Source: Gaeumannomyces sp. JS-464
Taxonomy: Eukaryota; Ascomycota; Sordariomycetes; Magnaporthales; Magnaporthaceae
Direction of reading: 5' to 3'
Assembly: GCA_002197995.1 (NCBI GenBank)
Contig: NGZR01000008.1
Location: 1-64,000 of the forward strand
Length of the DNA stretch: 64,000 bases
Positions 10,117-22,274 of the stretch are shown piece by piece. Position 1 is the first letter of the stretch, and each line of letters begins with the position of its first letter. Below the pieces are notes generated by a model that was not told where the DNA came from, ran no database searches, and saw nothing but the letters and a program-made list of their open reading frames with translations. The position numbers and the translations under genes were made by a program.

Positions 10117-11638
10117 ATTGCGAGCTATAGCCGCAAACAAAACAAACGGCCCTAATTTGCGCCACGCTGCCCGATTTATCGACGCTGGCATTGCCTCCCT
10201 TCCGGCGGAAGCAATCCCCGAAGCTAACGGCTGGAAAGATTGCTTTATCGACTACGCCAAACAAGCCCTTTTCGGCCTACCTACGCCGGCCGAAAAGGAA
10301 AGAAGCTTATACGGGGCCCCGGAGCCCCCGCAACGCGCGCCCCCGGCCACCTACGCGTCGGTGGCCCGGGAGGGCCACTAACAACCCCAACACCCGCACA
10401 GGCTTTTCGGGGCCGTACGCCCTAAACTACCCGGGCACCCCGCCTACAACAGCCTTAAAGCCGACTTCCGGGTGTTCGTTAGGATCCCGGAAAAACGGCA
10501 GGCTAACTAACAAACGGGCTTTAGCATTCGCAAAGCCCTTGCCGACAAAAACCTGCCGTTTACGACGGCCGACGTCCCGGAAGCGTACCGATCCCCTACC
10601 GGGTTCGTGTTAAAAGCAAAAACGGCCGATATCCAAAGCCGGCTTTTGCAGCACCGATCCGAACTAGGCCGTTTATATAACGCCGAAAGGATCGAAAAGC
10701 CCGAAATTTGGTACAACTACGTAATTTCCGGCTGCCTTACCTCCTTAAACGGCTTTGGACAATGCGTCCCGGTATCGGATAAATGGTTCGGGAGGAAGTG
10801 GAAGCCCAAACAAGGCACAAACCGGTAAACGTTAAGCCTTTCCGGGGCCGGCGTCGACCACTAAAGGCGTATATCGTGGATTATATCCCTTTATACGCAA
10901 GTGGCCGGGTTTAGCTTTGGGGATCACTTTTTTTACGCCGCGTATAACGACACCCGCCGGTTACCCAGCACACCCTGGCTGCCACGGCTTCCACGTGGCC
11001 CGCAACTGCGCCCGGGCCGATAAGTGCTTTCGGTGCGGGAAAATAAACGACGACCGGCACGTACAACCGTGTACGGCCCCCCCGCAATGCGCGAACTGCT
11101 CGGGCCCGTACCCAGCCGACCACCCGAACTGCCCTATAAAGCCTGTACGGGTAAACGGAGTGCTAAAGCATTTAACCCGTGGGGAAAAAGGCGCGGTTAG
11201 GAAATTAGGGCACAAGCGTACCGGGCGGCGGTAAAAAGGTGGAAGCCGCCGCTGCCGCCGCCGCCGCCCGCGGCCACCGCTAACGCCCTTTGCAACCGCG
11301 GTTACTACGGACAATTCCGTTGTAACCGCTACCGCTAATGCTAATCCCGCGGCCGGTACCGGCAACGCCGCTGCTTCCGTTACCCCCGCCGCCGCCGCCG
11401 TTCCTGCCGCTGCTGCCACCGCCGACGCTGCCGAAAAGCCCGGCAAATCGCGGCCCCCGAGGCGCGGCCCGTACGGCCGACAGGGAAAGGCACCCTGCCA
11501 AAAATTAGGGTTAGTTTTAACAACCAATACGAAGTACTGGCGGATATGGAACTGGACCTCCCCGAGCCCGAAAGGGCTATCGAAATAACCGGAAACCCCC
11601 CGGAGGAAACCGACGGTACCGCCGGCCAACAACCTTAG
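10117..11638 (+). pseudogene. LINE ORF1 fossil (gag-like, CCHC)
   Basis: The best-preserved part is 10917-11234, with cysteine/histidine clusters CFRCGKINDDRHVQPC and CANCSGPYPADHPNC, decayed CCHC knuckles of the nucleic-acid-binding ORF1 protein of Tad-type LINEs. A frame slip near 11214 leads into RAAVKRWK and an alanine/proline-rich segment, then a C-terminal ETDGTAGQQP ending at a TAG (11636). Upstream (10118-10830) there are alternating frames with remnants of the N-terminal domain; the exact start is not resolved. Confidence 0.7.
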
Positions 11639-11639
11639 G

Positions 11640-14600
11640 CCAAAGCCCCCAATACACCAACGCCGCTTTTACGTATGCCAGCAGCCAACCGGATACAACA
11701 AACGCATGGCAATAGGCCCGGCGCCCGGGGCTTCGCCCCGAACGCCGTGCTTTAACCGCCGCCCAAGCGAACGTTCGACGTAGCTGGGAAGCGGGGGCTA
11801 CTTTACTCCAACTATTTTGGAGCCAAAATATCGACGTGGTGCTAATGCAGGAGCCCTAGCGCGTGGAAAGGGAAGCTTATGCTTTGCACCCACCCGTCGT
11901 ACGAGCTATTTACTCCGGTAAATAGCTGGCACGACCACCAAACCAGGCCTCGGGTAATAACTTACGTACGGAAGGACCCGGGGTTCGGCCCGTAGCGGAC
12001 CGGCCGGCAGGCAACACCCGGGACATCCTTTGGCTTACCGTCGCCGGGTGCACCTTCGTTAACGTATATAGGCCTTTAGGGGACCCTTCGGAACCCTCGT
12101 TAAACCTTTTACTACGTTAGCGCCCAACGGCAAAATGCATTATAGCTGGGGACTTTAACGCAGGGTCCCGGCGTGGGATCCGGTTAGGGTAATAGGAATA
12201 GGGGCCAGGATATAGCCCAATGGCTAATACTATAACCTCCTCCTACTTACCGACCCAGGCCAACCTACGCATAACGACGGGGGCGTTTTGGATTTTACCT
12301 TTTCCAACGCCCTTTGCAACAGCGGAAATCGACCTTCGCTAGCAACCGATTCGGACCACCGCTCGATACGGATCGAAATTCCTAACCGCAATAACTCCGT
12401 TCCGGACTGCCGGCGTATTACGCTACCAAACGATAAACTACCGTTTTTCGCAAACGCGGTAGCAACGGGGGCCGGCAGCTTGCCGCCACTTTACAATCCA
12501 GCACTGCGGATTACTGGATAAAGCGGCCGAAGCATTAACAAACGCTAAAAATGCGTTAATAGCTTTCGGCCGGGGGCCTAAAGCTAAAAGAAAAGGCCAA
12601 CCCTGGTGGAACGAAAAGTGCGCCAACGCCCAACGGGACCTTGCAAAAGCTATGGGAAACGGCGGGCCTTTTACGGCCGAAGCCCGTGCTTTAAAAGCAA
12701 CGGTTCGGACGGCTAAAAGACAGCATTGGGCCAGCGTGCTGGAAAAAAGGATTCCCCGAAAGCGCTATACCGTGCTGTAAAATGGCATAAACTTACACCC
12801 GCTATACGGCTTCCCCCGTTAAATATTAACGGGGAGGTTATAATAGCCCCAAGGGATAAAGCGGAAGCATTAGGCGCAAAATCCTCCGTAGGTTTACGGC
12901 GGAGGACGACCTACAAAAGGACCCGTTACAGCAAAGGGCTACCCAAGGACCGCACAATCCCGTGGGACCCCCACGTCCCCCTGGAGGAATGCCGGAAGTG
13001 CACCGTTGGCACGGCAAACACGGCCCCGGCGTCGACTTTAACGGTTAAACTGCTTACAGCGGTGGCCGGCAATAGGGGAATACGTTAGGGCCCTTTTCGA
13101 AGCCTGCCTTAAACCGGGCACCACCCGGCCCTTTCCGCACAGCGGAAGGTGGTTATGCTAAAAAGCCGAATAAAACGGATATAACGGACCCAAAATCCTA
13201 CCGCCCGATAGCTTTGCTCCCGTGCTTAGGGAAAGGGCTGGAGCGGCTGGTGGCTTCGCGGATGGCATCCCTCGCATTACAACACGGGCTTATAGCCCCG
13301 CAACACGCCGGGGCTACCCCGAAAAAGGCCGCCATCGATTTAACGGCATGCGTGGCCCACGAGGTGGAACGGGCCTTCCAAAAGCATAAAACGGCCGCCC
13401 TCGTTACCATGGATGTACAAGGGCTTTCGACGCCGTACTTCGCCGGAGGCTTTTAAAGGCTTTAAACCAAGGCTGGGATCCAACGTTAGTACGATGGGTA
13501 TTATCTTTTGCAGGAAACAGGGTGGTTAAAGTGCGTTTGGAACGCCGGCACCCCCTTTTTCCCCGGACTGCGGGCTACCCCAAGGGTTACCGGCGTTACC
13601 GGTCCTATTTATGCTTTATATGGCCGAAATCCTACCCAAAGCAAAAGCGATTAGGTACGGATACGCGGACGATATAGGCATTTGCGTAACGGGTAGCACT
13701 CCGGAGGAGTGCTCCCGTAAAGCAGGGGCTACGGTTACGGAAATCCTACGTTGGGGAGGGCTAATAAGGTTGCTTTCGACCCGGGGAAGTGCGAGCTTAT
13801 GCATTTTTCCAGCGGAAAATCCCACAACCCCAGCGGTTACGGCGGAGGCCTTACCATACAACAAGCTACAGGAGCTTTACGGTGGTTAGGGGTCCTTTTC
13901 GACCAAAGGCTTAATTTTAAAGCCCACGTGGAAAACAGGGCTGCAAAAGCCCAAAGCGTTGCCAACCACCTCCGAAGGCTTACGAATTCGATAGGGGGGA
14001 TACCGGCACATTCGGTTTACAAAGCCGTTACAACGGTTATAATCCCTACGGCTTTATACGGGGCCGAGGTGGTATAGGGGTAAAACTAAACCACACCCGT
14101 ACAAGCCGGCACAATAGCAAATTATCCGCCAAGGCCATTTAATCGATCGGGTCGATAAAGCCTTAACCGCGTCCCTTAAGGCAGTGGTCCGCTTGGAAAA
14201 CCACACCGATAAACGCATTGCATTACGAATCCGGCATCCCAGGCGCCCAGGCGCTTTTGGAACAAGCCCGCCTCCGTTTTGCGGCCCGTATAAATACGGT
14301 TCCGGAAGAACCCCCTGGCCGCAGCGGCCAAGCCGGCTTAACGCCCGAGGCCTAGGGCAGGCTTACCCGGCAGGCTTGCAACCTCCTTGCAAAGGACGGC
14401 CGGACTCTTCCGGCTTGCACCCGCCCGGCCTACCTCCCTTATAAATATACGGGGCTTACGGTGGCCATACAAGAAAAGCAAGCAGCCGCTAAAGCATTTA
14501 CGGCGTGGCTTTGCACCCTCCACACCGACGTTATAATATATAGCGACGGGTCCAAAGCAAGAACGAGCAGTTGGATACGGCTGGGTAATATACCAAGCCG

Positions 14601-15390
14601 GCCAACGCAAACTTTCCGGGCACGGCCGGCTGGCGCATCCCGCGGAAGTATTCGACGGCGAGGCGGGGGGCCCGGATGGGCCTCCGTAAAGCCGTTTGGA
14701 GCTTCCGCAATTGCACTTTCCACTTGTGCCTCGATAACACCTCGGCGGCCAACGGCTGTTTAAGCACGGCCCCTGAATAGTTCACAAGGGGCCTTTAAAG
14801 AAATCCATTGCCTTATGGATAAACACCAGGTATACGTACGCTGGTCCCCGGGCCATATGGGAATCCCCGGAAACGAAAAGGCAAACGCCGAAGCAAAGTT
14901 GGGATCGGCCCTGCCAATACCCCAACATCTCAAACTAACGGTGGCCGGAATAAAGGCTTTAGCCCGGAAAACAGCCCGGGACGCCCGGAACGCATGGTTT
15001 AAGGACAACTTTCCGGATCGGTATAAGGCTATAGGCCTCCCGCCGGTACCACAAACACGCCCGAAGCGTTGCAGCTGCACCGGAAGGTACTGCAACGGCT
15101 AATAGCCGCACGCACCGGCCACGGGGATTTCGACTGGTACCACCGAAAGTTCCAGCACGAAACGATAACCCGTGCCGTTGCGGGCGAAATAAATCCCCTT
15201 CCCACCCTGTATTTTGCAGGCTGGCTAGGGCGGCAGAAAATAAATGGCCTATAGCGGACCCTCCCCGGCTTCGATAGGCCCGGATATTGGAAACGGCTTT
15301 TCAAAAGCCCTCCTTTTTGCTTCGTTCGTTAAAGCCAAACTACTACACTATCGCCGGACGATAACAACAGGGCCCAAAAAGCCTATACTT
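11640..15390 (+). pseudogene. LINE ORF2 fossil (endonuclease, reverse transcriptase, RNase H)
   Basis: Endonuclease motifs: VVLMQEP near 11840, GDFNAGSRR near 12150 and TDSDHRSIRIEI near 12340. Reverse transcriptase: YRPIALLPCLGKGLERLVAS near 13200, QHAGATPKKAAIDLT near 13300, VTMDVQG near 13407, and the catalytic box YGYADDIGIC near 13655. RNase H: IYSDGSKA near 14535 and VRWSPGHMGIPGNEKANAEA near 14840. A C-terminal CCHC-like motif lies near 15180-15220. Stops and several frameshifts (for example near 13430) interrupt it. It would nick target DNA and prime reverse transcription there. Confidence 0.85.
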
Positions 15391-15774
15391 AACCTTTTCC
15401 TTTGTACTATTAGATTAACAGTAGGCTCGTTAATCCCCCGCACTTTAGGCCGGGCCCAGGGAGGTCCCGAAAACCCCCTCCCCCGCCCAAACCCGGCTTT
15501 ACCCCTTTTCCGGCATACCCGCCGGCCAACAGCATCACTACCACCCGCAGCGCTTTACAACGCCCCGGCGTATTTTTACGCCCTATTGTCGATTGCCCGC
15601 TCGCTAACAAGGAGCGCCGGAATGCGGCCCGACCCCCGTGTGCCTTCGGGTTTAATTTGTTAGCCGCCTTGATAGCAGCATATAGCCTAGTGTTAAGCTT
15701 AGGTAGCGCTAGCACGTCATATGCCCCTTGGGAGGCAGGGACTGGTAGATCCCGATTTACTGACGTTAAATATA

Positions 15775-15794
15775 CTCTCTCTCTCTCTCTCTCT
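15775..15794 (+). repeat. (CT)10 tail at LINE 3' end
   Basis: Ten CT dinucleotides immediately before the right target duplication. Simple-repeat tails in place of poly(A) are known for several fungal LINEs and mark the end at which reverse transcription began. Confidence 0.75.
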
Positions 15795-15797
15795 TTC

Positions 15798-15812
15798 CCG
15801 GCCTTTGCCGAC
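15798..15812. repeat. right target-site duplication of the LINE
   Basis: CCGGCCTTTGCCGAC, partner of 9675-9689. After it, the minus-strand transposase frame continues. Confidence 0.85.
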
Positions 15813-16166
15813 CTAGATTTCCGGATAACTTTGCAAAAAGCGGTTAATCCAGCGCTTTCCAAAGGCTTGTTGGGTGCCCTCCCGGTGTAGGATCTCCTCC
15901 GCAAAAAAGCGGACTTTTGCATGCGTTGGAAGGAGGCCTAGGGAGGCCTGTATGCGTATCTAATCTGCCAGGCCCTTCTCCTGGGCCGGCCCTACCCGCT
16001 AAAAAGGCTCTTGGGACAGCTGGATAAGTAGGGCGCCTTAAAAGCAGCGTCGTAGGGTGGTCCTCGGTATCCCATAGGCTTGGGCAGCCGTCGCGATTGG
16101 TACTTTCGCCTGCACGGCGGCGACGGCTTGTTCGACTTCTTGTTCTGTATACTGTTTCTTTGGCAT
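15813..16166 (-). pseudogene. second pogo-type transposase, N-terminal part
   Basis: From the ATG at 16166 (minus) the frame reads MPKKQYTEQEVEQAVAAVQ, then AAQAYGIPRTTLRR, a psq-type helix-turn-helix used by pogo/Fot transposases to bind their ends. A TAA follows at about residue 43, and a second DNA-binding (CENP-B-like) segment is visible downstream with LADQIR, PPTHA-like and RWINRFLQ-like pieces across frames. The last codons (LQSYPEI, stop, VGKG) run into the LINE duplication. This half is GC-rich and far less decayed than the other half at 8400-9674. The transposon right end is probably near 16.2-16.3 kb, but its inverted repeat was not identified. Confidence 0.8.
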
Positions 16167-16468
16167 TTCAGCGTTTAAATGCAGCAAAAAGGAAGGAAAA
16201 CGGATCAAAATTGATGGAATGCCGTAGAATTGAAATACACGCGACGATCGAGGCCGTGGGGCTGACAGGATGGCCGACAGGGGGGTGGCCCGACTGGGGG
16301 TGACCTATCTTAAAGGCCTTCTTACCCCAAAACCGGTACCGGCACGATTGCCACGAACAGTAATAGCAGCATGTAAAGTTATGCGCGACATTAACATTTC
16401 GAGCAGGATTTTTTTTCATTTGTTTACATTTAAACTAACAACCTTGTTTAACCACTTTGCAACTACTT

Positions 16469-18226
16469 TTAAGCTTTCTTTTCCACTGGCTGGTCTTGCA
16501 CCACGTTTGTGTCGGCGTGAATTTGCTTTTCGACGGCGGCGACGGACTTGTCGGCGAGTTCTTTAGGCTCGAACACTGGGGAAAAGGGTGCTGTGTTAGC
16601 AAAGCAAAAGCATGCATCTGCTGCGGGAGATTGGGACGCAACTTACGGAAAGTAAGCTCCTCCAAAGTGCGACCGTAGGTCTCGGGGTACATGAAGTAGA
16701 TAAACAAAAATCGAAAGTGATCCAACCGCAGTAAATAGCGAAGTACTTCCAGCCAATGTTGTCGATGGCCAGAGGGTTGACATAGGTAGAAAAAAAGCCA
16801 CCAGCCTTTCCAAAGATTTGCTGCACGCCAATACCACGCGAGCGGTGGGTGTAAGGCCATAGCTCGACGAGGAACGTGTAGGTCAACGCGTTGTTTCCAA
16901 GGTTGTAAGCCGGGTTGTAGGCGAAGAAGAAGAATAGGGCGGCGTACGAGGCGGACCAGTTGGTTGTTCCAGCGTCCTTGGCAGCCCTAAGACGCTCGAA
17001 GCAAACGGTGATGGCGATAAAGATGCACAGCATAGATGCCGCCGAGGTCATGAACATCCTACGACGAGGGAAGCGGACAGCGACTAGGGCGAAGAAGACG
17101 GCGTTCATCAGGCCCCAGCACTTGTCGGCAAGGTTGATGCGGGTTTTCGCGTAGTCCGTGGTGAAGTTCATCAGCTCAAAAAGCAGGTTCGAATAGTAAG
17201 ACAGCAGCGTGTTGCCCGACATCTGGGTGAACAGGCCGAGGAAGACCGAGATGATGGCGCGGCGGCGCATGCCCGACGCTTTGAGGATCTCGGCCCAGGA
17301 CTGCTCGGAGCTCTCGCGCTCGAGCTCGATCGTGGACTTGATCTGGGCCATTTCGGCATGGACAATGAGCGAGGTGGCGTCACCCTCGGCGTGGTACTTG
17401 GTCAAGATGGCCAGGGCTTCGTCCTCGCGATCGCGGCTAACCAGCCAGCGGGGGCTCTCTGGGAGGAACCACACAGTACAGATCTGCAGCAGGGAGGGGC
17501 AGATTTGAAGCAACGAGGGTACACGCCAAGCCCAGTCGGACGGGATCGCGACGGTACCAATGGCGATGGCGGAGGCGACGATGGCGCCAATGAAGTACGA
17601 CGCGTTGAACAGCGATGTAAGGACGGGCCTCTCCTTGGGATAAGCCAGCTCGCCGATCATGGACGCGCCCGAAATGATGGCGAAAACGATGCCGATGCCC
17701 AGGAGCAAACGCGCAAAGATGTACATGACGACATGCTGTGAGAAGCCCTGGATTAGGGCGCCGATGACCATGATGACGGAGCCGGCGAAGATGGACATGC
17801 GTCGGCCGTAGCGCTGGGCGAACCAGGGGGCGATGGGCACGCCCAGGATGGAGCCGAGCTGGTACGAGGCGTTGATAATGCCGAGCAAGCTGCCCTCGAT
17901 TCCGATCTTGCCAGTGACGGGGCTGATCCAGCCACCTCCGAAGTCTAAGGGGAGGAAAAGCAAGGGTACACGGTTAGCATCGCCGTCGACGCCGGGGGTG
18001 GATGGGCAGCGCTCCACAGCTCAGCACTTACACTGTAGGAAGGTTGGGTGAACTGCAGCGTGTTGATGAGCTGCGAGTCGAACCCGGACGTCATCTCGAC
18101 ACCCATGCAACAGAGGAACAAGAAGAAGTACATGCTGCGCAGGTGCGGCTTCTTGTACCACCGGACTTTATCTTCCGCCACCATCCGTGTCAGGATGGGG
18201 TCCGACATGCCGGTTACTGGCGCCAT
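16469..18226 (-). CDS. MFS sugar transporter (lactose/hexose permease type), one frame break
   Basis: Three exons: 18226-18034, 17944-16647, 16575-16469. The 89-base intron has donor GTGTAA (an alternative GTAAGT two bases downstream would break frame); the 71-base intron has GTAAGT, CTAAC and CAG. The product is about 532 residues with 12 predicted membrane spans and family signatures GFDSQLIN, FAQRYGRR (about 110), PESPRWL (about 235) and PETYGRTLEEL (about 485). It ends in a hydrophilic tail EKQIHADTNVVQDQPVEKKA. It should import a sugar or related polyol across the plasma membrane. One base is missing in a T run at 16706-16710 (minus-strand T5), just before the last span; adding it gives 533 codons. 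It is the first host gene after the transposons. Substrate cannot be told from sequence. Confidence 0.88.
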
Positions 18227-20440
18227 CGTGGGCTTGCCCTGGCGGGTGTGCCTGGCTGGTCGGGGAGACTGTGTATGGGTAACTGACGGGTCCCAATTCG
18301 AGATTCGGGCTCAGATGCTGATGACTGCTCTGGCGATGTCCCTCGGCTTTTGGGAGCAACACAAACCGGTGGCTGGCAGCTGGGGAGAGCAGACGGCAAT
18401 AGAAACGGACAGGCCAAAGGACGGGCACTCGAGGAATAAATAGAGACGCAGATTGCAGACAGGGATGCGCCGTCGCATCGCGACTCCCCAGTCACGCAAA
18501 AAACCCAAACCAATAAACACAGCATCCCGAAGCATGGCAGGGAACCCTCGCCGCGTCCACAGAGCGCGGAGGAGGGCTCGCTTCTCCACACCGGGGATGC
18601 ATGGATCCGCCAGTACCACCCCGCATTCTTCCAGACGTGGAGACTCGCGAGTCCGAGCTGCCGCTTGTCGTGACTTGGTGTCCCATGCCCGCCAGCTGCG
18701 AGCTAGCTGGAGGGACGAAGGAACGAGGACACGGCAAAGTACATACCCGAGTGGTGGCATTCAATGAATGTAGCCGTATGATGACGCGAAAGGCTCGGCG
18801 CTGTGTGCGCAGTTTGTAAAATGGTCGCAACTGTCGGGAAAGCTGCCCGGCTACTCCTGAGAACGGCCGAGTCCAGCGTCGATCCCCGCTCCGGTGAGCA
18901 CGCTGACTGGCGGACGGCTAAATGCGAGTTGGGTGCCCGTGGGGTAGCCAGCCTGCTGTGGAGGGCGTCCCCGCCGAGTGGAGGAAGCCCCTGAGTGGTG
19001 GTGCCATAGAGGGTGGGTGCCTGGAGGCCCTACCTGCAACCAAAGGAATCTCGGTTTGTCGCGACGAAATCTGATCTGCATGGACTTCTGCATTCCTTCG
19101 CGCAACCCAATAGTTTGAAGCATCAGTGCTTTTGCCCACCAATTACTGGCTTGCTGGACAGCCCGAGGTCTCAGCTGGATGGAAGCCGGGGAGATGTTCC
19201 AACTGCCAAGCGCCTCTCAGCGCTTTTGTCCCAAGCAAGCACCCAGTCCTTGCCGTCGGCTCCGCATGTCGGTAAGTATGCACGGCAGCCCTTTGCCACC
19301 ACGGCTGCGGTCGCCAACTGGTCGGAATCCGCGGTTATTTCCAAGGTCGGGCTGGTTGGTCCTGCGAGCTGGGTGCCAAGAGACGGCAGGGATCTCGGGC
19401 GTGGCATGGCCAATCTTTCTGTGACCCTCGCCGTTCAAGCGGCGAGCTGCTGCGCTCGTCCTGTGACCAGCGCCGTTATCCACGCGATCCTGCTGGAGGT
19501 TTTTCGGTGTATTCGCCGCCGAGCAGGCTGGAGGCTGGCGATCATGAACTAGCTGGGAATATCGAGTTTGCAGCATGAAGAAGTGACAAACTCGGCACCA
19601 GCCGGGGCGTGCGTGCGGGTCTGGGAGGGTAGCACTGGACGTCAACGTGCGGCCTTTGCTGCGTGGTCCCATCCATCCAAGGCATCGATGGCATGTGCGC
19701 TGGAGGCGCTACCGGCTTACCGGGAAAACAGTAAAGTCGTCTCCACGCCTCCCGCCTGACAGCTGGAGCTAGCGATCCCCGCATACTGACATTTTGCGCC
19801 CCAGGAATACATCAGATGGCAGACTGCACATTTCTGCACACCTCACACCAAGACGCAATGATGGGCTTGGCTGCCGGCCTGATGGCGTCGGGAGAGTCGC
19901 TGGATTGAGGACAGCTTGGAGGGCTGGGGTGGGTCAAGGACGTCCAAATCGGGAGGCCAAGCGGTGTCCCAAGAAGCTAACGGCATTTCGGACAGTTGAG
20001 GAGGCGCCAAGCCGGGGGTTTGCTGGCCCTGAGTCTCTGTGCGTCATTGGCCAAGCCACTGCTCTGCGAGACAAGGCGACGCGGATGCCGCACCCGCTGC
20101 TTATCTGGGACCTGCCGGCTGGGCAACTCGTGGCAGTGGGCAATTCCTGTGGCGGCGAGCCTTGTGTGGCGTCGATTGCCCCGCGGGGTTGCCCGGACAA
20201 GCGAAGAAGTTTGTACCTAGTAACTTGCGCTCCATTGCGGTAGCTTTCTACGATGCCGGAGAAGAAAAAAGAAAAAAGAAAGAAGAAAAAAATGGCTTAA
20301 GGAGATGGGTAATAAAGCAACGATAAAAGAATAGAATGGAAAATCTAGGTGTTATATGTGCACTCCAAATACCCAATTCACCCATGGGGGACCACCACTC
20401 CTGCGGTCGTCCCACATCCCGACTTGACCAACTGCCTAAA
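18227..20440. other. 2.2-kb interval without recognisable gene
   Basis: Moderate GC, with frames of up to about 180 codons on both strands (for example 19013-19552) but no recognisable domain, no biased codon pattern and no splice-supported extension. It probably holds the transporter promoter and decayed DNA. An A-rich/GA-rich run is at 20258-20290. Confidence 0.6.
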
Positions 20441-21870
20441 ATGGCTCGTTTACTGGACCTCCCCGTCACTGTCCTCGAGGATATCGCCAGCTACCTTGCA
20501 TCTATTGCGACTCCAAGCATAGCACCCCTTCAAATGACGGATGCATCGGCACCGACTTCGGCGAGCGATGCCCTTACAAATGGATCTTGGCCCAAAAGGA
20601 TCGCCCCGTCGATCCTTGGTCCCTGGCCGCGGCTTTGCAGAGCAAGTCGGCTCCTTCACGCCATCACCACTCCCTATCTATACCACCGGGCCCCTAGACC
20701 ATAGCACACCCAACACGGGCCCCTCTAGGACGGCCCTTGTCCTTCTCTATCGAAGGGTCGTTTCCAGTCCTTTTGCCGAACGCTATTTACCACCGACCTC
20801 GGCCAATACGTCAAGTACATTCATTAAACCAGCTCATTGTTTTGCAACAACTACGAGCTCTTGGAGACTACGCTGCGGGACGAGGCAAAGAACACGGCGT
20901 CCGCTATCCACGAGAGCAACGCCGGCCCAGCCGCGCTGCTGCTCCGCTGCTTTCCGGCACTCCAAGACCTTTCCATCGAGGTGAGATGCTGCCGGATATG
21001 GGAAGAGGGCTCGTTACCTCTGCGCGCCAAACCCGTTGCCGAAATTGCAGCGATTGCATGTTTCCTTTCACGTGTCGACTGTGAATGGCTTCGAGCAGCT
21101 TGAAGGCCTTTGCAAAGACGCACCAAACCTGGACACTTTATGCGCCGTGCCGGCGTCCCTGAGCAGCTACGACTTTGGCTACTCTCGGCTGCCACTTTCC
21201 AAGCTTAAAGACCTGCACCTTGCTTCGTCTGACATCAGACCCAGAGGGTGGTCCAGCTTCCTACAAAGCTGCCCCAAGCTTAAACGACTGGCTTTGACTT
21301 TTATGGAAGTCTATGATTGGGTTGGTTGGACACCATGACGCCACGGGCCCTTCAGAACGGCGTCGTGGACCACGCGCGCCTAGACTCGGGTCCTTGACGC
21401 TGGACCTGAGAGACGGGAACTATCCTCATGTGCACGAGCCGGGCACCATCCGGTACGATCATGCGCAGAAAATAGCCGACAGCGACTCGGTCGGGCCGTT
21501 TCATCGACTTCGCTTCCTCGAGGAGCTGACGCTAGATTTCACCTGCATCGTGGCCAGCCATTGTGGCTATTACCCAACAGGAGCCGCTGTGTCCAAAACT
21601 TACTCTCCAGCACCAGAGTTGACAGAACTGCCGTCAAACACGCTCGTCGATCTCCTGCCAGCGACGGTTCGCCGATTTACCATTCTGGTGCCCTCGTCCG
21701 AAGCTCGCCGAGCTTTGCTGCCAGCGACGCTAGCTTTTGGCAGAGCCTCAGGCACGGCCTTTCCGAACCTGGAGTCTGTTACCCTGTCCTGCCAAAAGGG
21801 CGACACGGAAGGCGCAGAGCAGGGGTTCAGGGGAGAGGGCGCGGTGTTCAAGGTGAATAAGCTTCCATGA
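20441..21870 (+). pseudogene. F-box / leucine-rich-repeat protein, decayed
   Basis: It begins MARLLDLPVTVLEDIASYL, an F-box start, and the second half of the F-box (LCRASRLLHAITTPYLYH) follows about 50 residues later. In-frame stops follow at 20702, 20727 and 20827. The same frame continues (LGQYVKYIH, FCNNYELLETTLRDEAKN, LLRCFPALQDLSIE), shifts frame near 20990 (LPKLQRLHVSFH, CPKLKRLALTFMEV), and shifts again near 21310 (RLGSLTLDLRDGNY, ELPSNTLVDLLPATVRR). The pattern resembles Sordariomycete F-box proteins that recruit substrates to SCF ubiquitin ligases. Stops plus shifts mean it is probably dead, in contrast to the neighbouring genes, which have single-base breaks only. Confidence 0.7.
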
Positions 21871-22274
21871 CGGGTCTTGGAGATTTGATTCAGGGGGAAG
21901 GAGGCCGATTGGGCAGCTCGTACAGCCAGATTACGCAGCCTTATGCTCGGGCCTTTTCGGGACGAGATGGCTTGGGTTCGGCTCGGGTCTGCCCGGGCCC
22001 AGTCGCTGGGTGCTCCGAGAGTTCACGGTCAGCCCCATCGGCGCTTCCGACCACACCGCACTGGCGCAGCCCGGGCCAGGGCTAGGCCCGGGTGGGCTGG
22101 GCTAGGCGCGTCAGCTGGAGCCTGGGGATGGTTGCACGGGCGATGCAGTCATGTATTTAGGATGGGAGGAAAACGTCTGGCTTTGCTTCTCCTAAATTCT
22201 AGCATTGTCGAACTCATCCCATTTACCAAAAAGATCCGTCCATCTCGTCCTTTTCCCCAAACAAACACGCAAAC
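21871..22274. other. intergenic region, probable promoter of the hydrolase gene
   Basis: About 400 bases with a GC-rich patch rich in GCCCGGG/CCCGGGC around 21985-22100. No TATA or other element is convincing. A pyrimidine-rich stretch with CAAACA motifs precedes the ATG, as is common in fungal 5' leaders. Confidence 0.5.

Larger units (their letters stand above)
9690..15797 (+). mobile_element. Tad-like LINE (non-LTR retrotransposon), about 6.1 kb
   Basis: The element has two coding regions: ORF1 with CCHC knuckles, then ORF2 with endonuclease, reverse transcriptase and RNase H. This is the arrangement of the fungal Tad1 clade. It ends in a (CT)10 tail at 15775-15794. A 15-base duplication flanks it, and removing the element restores a continuous transposase frame. 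It appears full length at the 5' end. Coding is destroyed by CAG/CAA/TGG-to-stop changes and by frameshifts. It remains GC-rich, unlike the DNA on its left. Confidence 0.9.

Noticed and set aside
10961..11632. A 223-codon minus-strand open frame
   Set aside because: It is the complement of LINE ORF1 in GC-rich sequence, with repetitive Gly/Ala translation and no domain.
19013..19552. A 179-codon plus-strand open frame between transporter and F-box gene
   Set aside because: No domain, signal peptide or codon pattern; overlapping frames of similar size exist on the other strand.
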